This document shows positions 1 to 6,900 of a stretch of 8,162 nucleotides of DNA, in pieces. Position 1 is the stretch's first letter, and each line of letters begins with the position of its first letter. Under the pieces are notes generated by a model. It worked only from the letters and a program-made list of their open reading frames with translations. It was not told the DNA's origin and did not search any database. The DNA comes from JANWZL01 sp037445185. Lineage in GTDB: Bacteria > Pseudomonadota > Gammaproteobacteria > Burkholderiales > Thiobacillaceae. Both the position numbers and the translations under genes were made by a program. The stretch lies in NCBI GenBank assembly GCA_037445185.1, contig JBBIKZ010000109.1, positions 1-8,162 on the forward strand, in the 5' to 3' direction.

Positions 1-236
1 GGGAGGCGGCCGAGGACCTGGCCGCCCGGCTCGCCTCCCGCTGCCCGGCCTGCGGCGCGCCGGGCTTCTGGCTCGACGTGCGCATCGCCGGCCTGCCCTG
101 CGGCGACTGCGGCGCGCCCACCGGCGAGGCCCGCGCCGCGGTGCGCGGCTGCGTCCGCTGCGCGCACCGCGCCACGCGCGAGCGCACCGCACCGAAGCAC
201 GCCGACCCGGGCCGCTGCGATTTCTGCAACCCTTGA
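1..236 (+). CDS. DUF6671-like cysteine-rich protein, C-terminal fragment
   Basis: Partial gene whose 5' end lies outside the window. It reads in frame from base 3 to the TGA at 234-236, giving about 77 residues. The visible part has four cysteine pairs: CPAC, CGDC, CVRC and a terminal CDFCNP. This pattern, with the short GAPGFW and LPCGDCGAPT segments, matches my recollection of the C-terminal zinc-ribbon-like part of the DUF6671 family, which has no known function. Paired CxxC motifs suggest two metal (probably zinc) sites, which is inference. The stop lies 8 bases before the chosen pyrC start, so the two genes may be co-transcribed. Family assignment is from memory and the N-terminal domain cannot be judged. 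Confidence 0.72.
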   Translation, partial: EAAEDLAARLASRCPACGAPGFWLDVRIAGLPCGDCGAPTGEARAAVRGCVRCAHRATRERTAPKHADPGRCDFCNP

Positions 237-244
237 CCGAGATC

Positions 245-1288
245 ATGACCCCGACGCGACTCACCCTGACCCGGCCCGACGACTGGCACCTGCACCTGCG
301 CGACGGCGCCGCGCTGGCCGCGGTGCTGCCCGACACGGCGCGCCGTTTCGCGCGCGCGATGGTGATGCCCAACCTCGATCCGCCGATCCGCACCACCGAC
401 GACGCCCGCGCCTACCGCGGCCGCATCCTCGCGGCGCTGCCGGCCGGGATGGCTTTCGAGCCGCTGATGACGCTCTATCTCACCGACCACACCGCGCCGG
501 AGGAGATCGTGCGCGCCAGCCGCAGCGGCATCGTGTACGGCGTGGGCGAGGTCTTTTTCGTCGGCGCGACGACGAACTCCGCCTTCGGCGTCAGCGATTT
601 CGCGCGCTGCGAGGCGGTGTTCGCCGCCATGGAGGAGGCCGGCCTGCCGCTGCTGGTGCACGGCGAGGTGACCGACCCCGAGATCGATGTCTTCGACCGC
701 GAGCGGGTATTCATCGAGCGGCATCTCGTGCGCATCGTCGAGCGTTTCCCGCGCCTGAAGGTGGTGCTGGAGCACATCACCACGCGCGAGGCGGTCGAGT
801 TCATCGAGCATGCCGGCCCGAACGTGGCCGCCACCATCACCGCGCACCACCTGCTGCTCAACCGCAATGCGATGTTCGCCGGCGGCCTGCGCCCGCACGC
901 CTATTGCCTGCCGGTGTTGAAGCGCGAGGCGCACCGCCGGGCGCTGATCCGCGCCGCCACCTCCGGCAACCCCAAGTTCTTCCTCGGCACCGACAGCGCC
1001 CCGCACGCGCGGCACGCCAAGGAATCGGCCTGCGGCTGCGCCGGCCTCTACACCGCGCATGCCGCGCTCGAACTCTATGCCGAAGTCTTCGAACAGGCCG
1101 GCGCGCTCGAGCGACTGGAGGCGTTCGCCAGTTTCCATGGCCCCGACTTCTACGGCCTGCCGCGCAACCGCGATACCGTGACGCTGGTGAAGGAATCGTG
1201 GGCGGTGCCGCCGGAGCTCGATCTCGGCGGGGAGGCCCTGGTGCCGCTGCGCGCGGGCGCGACGGTGGCGTGGAGGCTGGCGGAATGA
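245..1288 (+). CDS. pyrC: Dihydroorotase, class II (PyrC), with Lys-to-Glu change at the metal-bridging position
   Basis: Interconverts N-carbamoyl-L-aspartate and L-dihydroorotate, the third step of de novo pyrimidine synthesis, in the cytoplasm. The 347-residue length is normal for class II enzymes (E. coli about 348). Family motifs run in order: RPDDWHLHLRDG (metal ligands H15 and H17), VMPNLDPP, GATTNS (mobile-loop threonines), LLVHGEVTD (His ligand), LEHITT (His ligand), CLPVLKRE, and FLGTDSAPHARH (catalytic Asp) followed by ESACGCAG. The oddity is the segment just before GATTNS. The family reads roughly KLYPAG there and this gene reads EVFFVG, so the lysine that is carboxylated to bridge the two metals is Glu102. 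I chose ATG 245 because it places RPDDWHLH at the usual distance from the N-terminus. A TTG at 233 is in frame but lacks a ribosome binding site and adds only four residues. There is no strong Shine-Dalgarno; a weak GAG precedes the ATG. Confidence 0.93.
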   Translation: MTPTRLTLTRPDDWHLHLRDGAALAAVLPDTARRFARAMVMPNLDPPIRTTDDARAYRGRILAALPAGMAFEPLMTLYLTDHTAPEEIVRASRSGIVYGVGEVFFVGATTNSAFGVSDFARCEAVFAAMEEAGLPLLVHGEVTDPEIDVFDRERVFIERHLVRIVERFPRLKVVLEHITTREAVEFIEHAGPNVAATITAHHLLLNRNAMFAGGLRPHAYCLPVLKREAHRRALIRAATSGNPKFFLGTDSAPHARHAKESACGCAGLYTAHAALELYAEVFEQAGALERLEAFASFHGPDFYGLPRNRDTVTLVKESWAVPPELDLGGEALVPLRAGATVAWRLAE

Positions 1289-1319
1289 GCGGAAGCAAGG
1301 CGTCATCCGCCGAGATGTC

Positions 1320-1325
1320 TATAAT
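1320..1325 (+). promoter_or_regulatory. Candidate sigma-70 -10 box upstream of the methyltransferase gene
   Basis: A perfect TATAAT stands in the AT-rich stretch right after pyrC, the only such patch in a very GC-rich window. A start site around 1332 would give a leader of about 90 bases before the ATG at 1422. I find no convincing TTGACA-like -35 at 16-18 bases, and a TG dinucleotide at 1316-1317 is one base off the extended -10 position. The promoter may therefore need an activator, or the match may be partly chance. The position supports an independent transcription unit for the downstream gene. Confidence 0.5.
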
Positions 1326-1351
1326 TTTTGGTGTTGGCCACAAGTCGCACA

Positions 1352-1405
1352 GCCGGGACTGCCCGGCAACGCAACGGAAGATCAGCGGCTCGACTGTCAG
1401 CCGCT
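1352..1405 (+). promoter_or_regulatory. Structured 5' leader: two perfect hairpins before the methyltransferase ribosome binding site
   Basis: Hairpin 1 is GCCGGG (1352-1357), loop ACTG, CCCGGC (1362-1367), six perfect GC pairs. Hairpin 2 is AGCGGCT (1384-1390), an eight-base loop, AGCCGCT (1399-1405), seven perfect pairs; the loop can close two more pairs if C1391 bulges. Both loops contain ACTG. Hairpin 2 ends four bases before the strong GGAGG at 1410-1414, so its stability could affect initiation. No run of T follows either hairpin, so neither looks like an intrinsic terminator. Two hairpins in a row recall mini-ykkC (guanidine-II) RNAs, but the loops lack the ACGR consensus. I do not recognise a known riboswitch. 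The dyads could instead be protein operators. Confidence 0.4.
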
Positions 1406-1421
1406 CATTGGAGGAAACAAC

Positions 1422-2141
1422 ATGCAGATTAAAGCCATCAAGGCGGCCTATCGGCGCTACGCGCCCGTGTACGATGGATTGTTCGGCCCCATCCTACATC
1501 CCGGTCGACGCATGATCCTGCAGGCGCTGGCCTGCAGGCCGGGCGAGCGGATTCTGGAAGTCGGCGTCGGTACCGGGCTTTCCTTGCCCTTGTACCCCGC
1601 GGACGTCAAGGTGACGGGTATCGACCTTTCCGCCGAGATGCTGGCGCAGGCGCGCCGGCGGGTGCGGCGCCAGGGGCTGTCCCAGGTGGAAGCCCTGCTG
1701 GAGATGGACGCGGAAAACATGGAATTTGCCGATGCCAGCTTCGACAAGGTGGTCGCCATGTATGTGGTCTCGGTGGTTGCAAACCCCGTGCGCCTGGTTG
1801 AAGAGATGCGCAGGGTATGCAAGCCCGGCGGCGACATCTTCATCGTCAACCATTTTCGCGCGCGTCATCCCGCGGTGCGGGCGGCGGAGAAGGCGATCTC
1901 GCCGCTCGCGCACTGGGTGGGCTTTCACGCGGACCTGGAACTCGACGGGTTCATCGCCGCCGTCGGGCTGCCCCTGCTCGACCGCCGGCGCGCCAATCTC
2001 CTCGGCGGCTGGCAGGTATTGCGTTTTCGCAACCCGGAGCGGCAGAGCCAGGGTCAAGAGCGCCCCCAGTGCCGGGACGCGCCCGGCCCGCTCCCTGCGG
2101 GAGGGCCGGAACTGCTTGGGGCGGCCCGCCGTGTTTCATAG
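1422..2141 (+). CDS. pmtA: PmtA-like phosphatidylethanolamine N-methyltransferase (class I SAM methyltransferase)
   Basis: 239 residues. Likely transfers methyl groups from S-adenosylmethionine to phosphatidylethanolamine (or its monomethyl form) at the inner membrane face, towards phosphatidylcholine. SAM-binding motif I is ILEVGVGTGLSLPLYP (residues 44-59), followed by VTGIDLSAEMLAQAR (64-78), LLEMDAENMEF (92-102) and the post-motif VCKPGGDIFIVNHF (132-145). The N-terminal YAPVYDGLFGPILHPGRR, the VAMYVVSVV segment and the ending GGWQVLRFR resemble my recollection of Rhodobacter sphaeroides PmtA, which is about 203 residues. Residues after about 205 have no counterpart there, and from residue 213 they are encoded by the palindromic repeat at 2059-2139. 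The start is fixed by GGAGG at 1410-1414, seven bases before ATG. The gene probably has its own promoter (TATAAT at 1320). A UbiE-like methyltransferase with another substrate is the main alternative. Confidence 0.8.
   Translation: MQIKAIKAAYRRYAPVYDGLFGPILHPGRRMILQALACRPGERILEVGVGTGLSLPLYPADVKVTGIDLSAEMLAQARRRVRRQGLSQVEALLEMDAENMEFADASFDKVVAMYVVSVVANPVRLVEEMRRVCKPGGDIFIVNHFRARHPAVRAAEKAISPLAHWVGFHADLELDGFIAAVGLPLLDRRRANLLGGWQVLRFRNPERQSQGQERPQCRDAPGPLPAGGPELLGAARRVS
2059..2139 (+). repeat. GC-rich palindromic repeat, copy A
   Basis: First of two tandem copies; both begin AGCGCCCCCAG and end CGTGTTTCA. The left arm holds perfect hairpins: GCCGGG (2071-2076) with CCCGGC (2082-2087), and CTCCC (2091-2095) with GGGAG (2099-2103). 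The right arm carries the shared core CTTGGGGCGGCCCG. Its flanking stem is eroded here: GGAAC at 2108-2112 pairs with GTTTC at 2133-2137 with one wobble, and the next bases mismatch. The copy lies inside the 3' end of the methyltransferase gene and supplies its last residues and the first base of its stop codon. Confidence 0.8.
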
Positions 2142-2220
2142 CGCCCCCAGGGCCGGGCTGCGCCCAGCCCGCCCCCCGAGGGGGAGCAAGAAACACTTGG
2201 GACGGCCCGGCGTGTTTCAG
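2140..2220 (+). repeat. GC-rich palindromic repeat, copy B
   Basis: Directly follows copy A in the same orientation and has nearly the same length. The left arm includes GGGCT/AGCCC around GCGCCC and a C-run facing a G-run at about 2172-2184. The right arm forms a perfect 7-bp stem, GAAACAC (2190-2196) with GTGTTTC (2212-2218), around a 15-base loop TTGGGACGGCCCGGC. It fills most of the gap between the methyltransferase and the HgdB-like gene. The remaining 2221-2279 shows only the ribosome binding site GGGAGG at 2268-2273. No T-tract follows, so a role as an intrinsic terminator is unsupported. Confidence 0.82.
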
Positions 2221-2279
2221 AGATGCCTGGGGCCAAGGCCATGCAAGAGCCATGATGCCAGAAGATCGGGAGGATCGTC

Positions 2280-3983
2280 ATGCATGCCACCGCCGATGAA
2301 AGACACGATGCGCCGGCCCGCGGGCATTTCAGGCGCCCCGCCGAACGTGCTTTTCTCGCGCATGAACGCGGCGACGTGACCCTGTTGTTTGGCGGCCTGA
2401 CGGTCCGTCACGACCAGCTCATCGCCGCCGGCCTCGAGGGGCTGGGCTACCGGGCGCAAGCGATCCCGCCGCCCACCAAGGCCGACTTCCAGGCCGGCCG
2501 CGAGTACGGCAACTACGGCCAGTGCAACCCCACCTATTTCACGGTGGGCGCGCTGGTCAATTACCTCAGGCGCCTGCGTGACGAGGAGGGGTGGCCGGTC
2601 GAGCGCATCCTCGCCGATCATGTGTTCGTCACCGCCGGCTCCTGCGGACCCTGCCGCTTCGGCATGTACGAGGCGGAATACCGCCTGGCGCTGCGCAACG
2701 CCGGCTTCGACGGCTTCCGCGTGCTGGTCTTCAGCCAGGAGGCGGGGCTGTCGCAATCGGCCGCCGCCGAGGCCGGCCTGGCGCTGACCCCGCTGTTCTT
2801 CGCCACGCTCATCAACGCGGTCATGGCGGGGGATCTGCTCAACGCGCTGGCCCATCGGCTGCGTCCCTACGAGGTCGAGGCGGGCGCGACGGACCGCGTC
2901 CTGGCGCAATGCCTGGCGATCTGTCAGCAAGCCTTGCGCCAGGGCGAAGACGCCGGCCGTGCCGGCGTGGCGCGGCGCGGGCTGGCCGGGCTGCTCGGCC
3001 TCGCCGACGCCGACGCGTTCGCCCAGCTCCTGGCCCAATATCGCGGCCGGCGCTTGTGCGCGGCCCTGGAGCGTTGCCGCGCCCTCGTCGAGGCCGGCGT
3101 CGCGGTGGACTACACGCGGCCCCGGCCCGTGGTCAAGATCACCGGCGAGTTCTGGGCCCAGACCACCGAGGGCGACGGCAATTTTCACATGTTCCGCTTT
3201 CTGGAGGGCGAGGGCGCGGAGGTGCTGGTGGAGCCGGTGGCCACCTGGATCGACTATTCCTTGCACTATGCCCGGCAGTGGCTGCTGGACCGGCAGGGCC
3301 TGGCGGCGGCCGACGGCATCGCCCCGCGGCCCTGGCGGCGCCTGCGGCAGGCATGGCATTACCGCAGAAACCTGTTTCTGCTGACGCTGGCCAGGACGCT
3401 GTTCGGACGGGCCTACGAGCGCCGGCGCCAGGCGCTGGGCGGCACGGCGCATCCCCTTGCCAGCCAGTTCGAGCTGCAGCGCGTCGGCCACCCCTATTAC
3501 AACAGCCGCTGCGGCGGCGGCGAAGGCCATCTGGAGGTGGCCAAGAACATCTACTACAGCCACCACAACCTCGCCCACCTGGTGCTTTCGCTCAAGCCCT
3601 TCGGCTGCATGCCTTCCACCCAGTCCGACGGCGCCCAGGCGGCGGTGCTGGCGCATTACCCGGACATGAGTTTTCTGCCCGTGGAAACCTCCGGCGAGGG
3701 CGACATCAACGCCTACTCCCGCGTGCAGATGGCGCTGGGCGAGGCGCAAGCCAAGTGCAGGCAGGAGTTCGGCCAGGCGCTGGCGCGCAGTGGCTGGCGT
3801 CTGGAGGACATCCGTGCCTATGTGGCGCGACACCCCGAGCTGCAGCATCCGCTGCTGCGCATCCCGCACGCGCCGGGCGTCACCGGACTGGCGGCCCGTT
3901 TCATCCTGTATGTGGCGGGCCGCATGGACCGCGACCGGGCCTGGGCCGGGCGCAAATGCGCAGCCGTAGCGGGGTCGATATGA
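2280..3983 (+). CDS. COG3581/HgdB-like iron-sulfur protein, partner of the downstream activase fusion
   Basis: 567 residues. It resembles the COG3581 group related to the B/D subunits of 2-hydroxyacyl-CoA dehydratases, whose Fe-S cluster accepts an ATP-driven electron from an activase. The reaction and substrate here are unknown. Visible landmarks: YGNYGQCNPTYFTVG (Cys82), GSCGPCRFGMYEAEYR (Cys122, Cys125), VVKITGEFWAQTTEGDGN (285-301), YYNSRCGGGEGH (Cys411) and KPFGCMPSTQSDGAQ (Cys443). Cys82, Cys122, Cys125 and Cys443 are the natural candidates for cluster ligands. I see no signal peptide or membrane segment, so it is probably cytoplasmic. The start is set by GGGAGG (2268-2273) six bases before ATG. 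The stop TGA overlaps the ATG of the next gene, suggesting translational coupling. It could be a double-cubane-cluster type reductase rather than a dehydratase; the sequence alone does not decide this. Confidence 0.85.
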   Translation: MHATADERHDAPARGHFRRPAERAFLAHERGDVTLLFGGLTVRHDQLIAAGLEGLGYRAQAIPPPTKADFQAGREYGNYGQCNPTYFTVGALVNYLRRLRDEEGWPVERILADHVFVTAGSCGPCRFGMYEAEYRLALRNAGFDGFRVLVFSQEAGLSQSAAAEAGLALTPLFFATLINAVMAGDLLNALAHRLRPYEVEAGATDRVLAQCLAICQQALRQGEDAGRAGVARRGLAGLLGLADADAFAQLLAQYRGRRLCAALERCRALVEAGVAVDYTRPRPVVKITGEFWAQTTEGDGNFHMFRFLEGEGAEVLVEPVATWIDYSLHYARQWLLDRQGLAAADGIAPRPWRRLRQAWHYRRNLFLLTLARTLFGRAYERRRQALGGTAHPLASQFELQRVGHPYYNSRCGGGEGHLEVAKNIYYSHHNLAHLVLSLKPFGCMPSTQSDGAQAAVLAHYPDMSFLPVETSGEGDINAYSRVQMALGEAQAKCRQEFGQALARSGWRLEDIRAYVARHPELQHPLLRIPHAPGVTGLAARFILYVAGRMDRDRAWAGRKCAAVAGSI

Positions 3984-6900
3984 GTCCCCCCCGAAATCGC
4001 CTTCGGCGATCTCCCCCCGGGGGGCAGAAACTCTTGGGGCGGCCCGGCGAGTTTCTTGAGAGCGATCCGGCGCAGGGCGGTTGCGACGGCTGCCGGGGTT
4101 GCGGCGGGGGCGCCTGCGCCCCGCGGCCGGGCATCGCGCCGGCGCCGCCGGACGCCGAGCGGCCCACGGCGGCGGCGGCCACACCTCCGGCGCGCCGCTT
4201 GCCCGTCGAGCTGCTGATCGGCCTGGACGTGGGCTCCACCACGGTCAAGGCGGTGGTGGTGGAGGCCGCGTCCGACACCCTCCTGTGGCAGGACTATCAA
4301 CGTCACGAGACCCGCCAGGCCGGCAAGGCGCTCGAACTGTTGCAGGCCATCGAGGCGGCCTTCCCCGGCACGCCGCGCGCGGCCATGCGCCTGTTCGTCA
4401 CCGGCTCGGGCGGCGCGGCGCTGCTGGCGCACATCGGCGGGCGCTTCGTGCAGGAGGTCAACGCGGTGGCGCTGGCGGTGGAGAAGCTCTACCCCGAGGT
4501 CGAAAGCGTGATCGAACTGGGCGGGCAGGACGCCAAGATCATCGTCTTCAAGCCTCAGGAAGCGGGCGTCAAGAAGAAGATCCCGACGATGAACGACAAG
4601 TGCGCGGGCGGCACCGGCGCGGTCATCGACAAGATCGCCGCCAAGCTCCAGGTCGGCGCCGAAGGTCTCGGCGATCTGGGCTACGACGGCCTGACGCTGC
4701 ACCCGGTGGCGGGCAAGTGCGGCGTGTTCGCCGAGACCGACATCAACTCCCTGCAAAAACTGGGCGTGCCGGTCGGCGAGCTCATGGCCTCGCTGTTCGA
4801 GGCCATCGTGCAGCAGAACCTCTCGGTGCTCACCCGCGGCCACACCCTGCGCCCGACGGTGCTGCTGCTGGGCGGGCCGAACACCTTCATCCGCGGCCTG
4901 CGCGAGTGCTGGCGCCACCACCTGCCGCTGCTGTGGGCGGAGCGCGGCATCCCTCTGCCGGACCCGGCGCGGCCGCCGGCGGACTATGTCATCACCCCGG
5001 ACAACGCCCAGTATTTCGCCGCCCTGGGCGCCGTGGCGTTCGGCCGCGCCGCGCTGCAGGAGGCGCCCGACAGCGGCGCCTACCTGGGCTGGGAGGCGCT
5101 GGCCGACGCGCTCGCACGCGGCGGCGGCGCGCGCGCGGGCGGCCTGCCGCCCCTGGCGGCGGATGCGGCGGAGCTGGCGGCGTTCAAGACCCGCTACCGG
5201 CCCGAGCCGTGGGCGCCGGCGCGCTTTAAGCCCGGCGCGGTGGTGGAGGCGTTTCTCGGCATCGACGGCGGCTCCACCTCGACCAAGGGCGTGCTGCTCG
5301 ACCCGCAGGGACGGGTGCTGGCCAAGGCCTACCAGTTGTCCAGGGGCAACCCCATCGAGGACAGCAAGGAGGTGGTCGCCGAACTGGCGCGCCAGGTGGA
5401 CTGCCAGGGCGCGCGCCTCGAGGTGCTGGGCGCCGGCACCACCGGCTACGCCAAGGACGTGCTGCGCGACGTGCTCAAGGCCGACGTGGCGCTGGTGGAG
5501 ACGGTGGCCCATACCGAGGCCTGCCTGCACTTCTACCCGGACACCGAGGTCATCGTCGACGTCGGCGGTCAGGACATCAAGCTGATCTTCCTCAAGGACG
5601 GCCGCGTCAAGGATTTCAAGCTCAACACCCAGTGTTCCGCCGGCAACGGCTACTTCCTGCAGACCACCGCGCAGGCCTTCGGCTTCGACGTGCGCGACTT
5701 CGCCGACATCGCCTTCTCCGCCACCGCCATGCCGGCCTTCGGCCATGGCTGCGCGGTCTTCATGCAGTCGGACATCGTCGACTTCCAGCGCCGGGGCTGG
5801 CGCCCGGAGGAGATCATGGCCGGTCTGGCGGCGGTGCTGCCGAAGAACATCTGGCTGTACGTGGCGCAGATGCCCAACCTCGCCCGCCTGGGCCGCAGGT
5901 TCGTGCTGCAGGGCGGCACCCAGTACAACCTGGCGGCGGTGAAGGCGCAGGTGGACTTCATCCGCGCCCGCTTTCGCGGCAGCGGCAGCGAACCCGAGAT
6001 CATCGTGCACCGGCATTGCGGCGAGTCCGGCGCCATCGGTTGCGCCCTCGAGGCCCGACGCCTGTGGGCGGAACAGGGCCGCCGCAGCGATTTCATCGGC
6101 ATCGAGCGGGTGGCCGCCATCCGCTACCGGAGCACCATCGGCGAAGAGACGCGCTGCCATTTCTGCAAGAACGAATGCCTGCGCAGCTTCGTCGATGTCT
6201 ACACCGGGGCGGCGCCGGCGCCGGATGCAACACCGGCTTCCGCCGTGCCGCTGCCGCCCGGCCATCGGCGCCTGATCATCGCCAGTTGCGAGAAGGGCAC
6301 GGTGGAGGATCTGGACAGCATGCGCAGGATCAAGGCGGGGCGGGACCAGGTGGCGAAGGAGAACCCGAACTTCGTCGCCCTTGCCGCCAGCTCGGTGTTC
6401 CGTGAACCGCAGGGGATCGTGCCGGCCGCGCCGCCGCGCCTGTTCGGCGGCTTTCAACCCCGCCGTCGCGTGCGGCGGGATGCGCTGCGCATCGGCTTCC
6501 CGCGCGTGCTCAACCTGTATGCCCAGGCGCCGTTTTTCCTCGGCTATTTCATGGCCCTCGGCGTGCCCTACCGCAACCTGGTGTTCTCGGGCTATACCGA
6601 CCAGGCGCTCTACAAGCGGGGCGCCCGGCGCGGCAGCATCGACCCGTGCTTCCCGAGCAAGCTGGGCATTCCCCATGTGCATGACCTGCTCCACCGGGTG
6701 CACGCGAAGCGGCCGCTGACCCACATCTTCTTTCCGATGGTCGACGCCTTTCCCACCTTCCTCGACGGCGTGCAGGCCTCCAAGGCCTGCCCGACCGTGG
6801 TGGCGACCGCCGAGGCGACGCACGCCGCCTTCATCAAGGAAGGCGACGCGTTCCGTGAGCGCGGCATCGTGTTCAAGAAGACCTTCCTGAACCTGGACGA

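Noticed and set aside
1352..1405. mini-ykkC (guanidine-II) or SAH riboswitch
   Set aside because: There are two hairpins, but the loops are ACTG and an eight-base loop rather than ACGR, and I could not find the conserved SAH-riboswitch core.
904..1515. 203-codon open frame overlapping the end of pyrC and the leader
   Set aside because: It is out of frame with pyrC, has no motif, and spans the promoter, hairpins and start of the methyltransferase gene. The in-frame ATG at 1285, which overlaps the pyrC stop, has no family support either.
2059..2220. CRISPR array
   Set aside because: There are only two adjacent ~80-bp units with no unique spacers, and each unit is a composite of palindromes. 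This does not fit a CRISPR repeat-spacer pattern.
2190..2220. Intrinsic terminator after the methyltransferase gene
   Set aside because: The stem is good, but the loop is long (15 bases) and no T-run follows. A homologous hairpin sits inside coding sequence at 4026-4056, where termination would abolish the next gene.
2591..3979. Upstream part of the activase reading frame, suggesting a 1662-residue protein
   Set aside because: This part overlaps the HgdB-like gene in another frame and reads as Arg/Gly/Ala/Pro-rich noise. Recognisable sequence begins only after 3980.
2217..4184. 655-codon open frame on the - strand opposite the HgdB-like gene
   Set aside because: Same reason: low-complexity composition, no motif, and it is antisense to a gene with strong family motifs and a good ribosome binding site.
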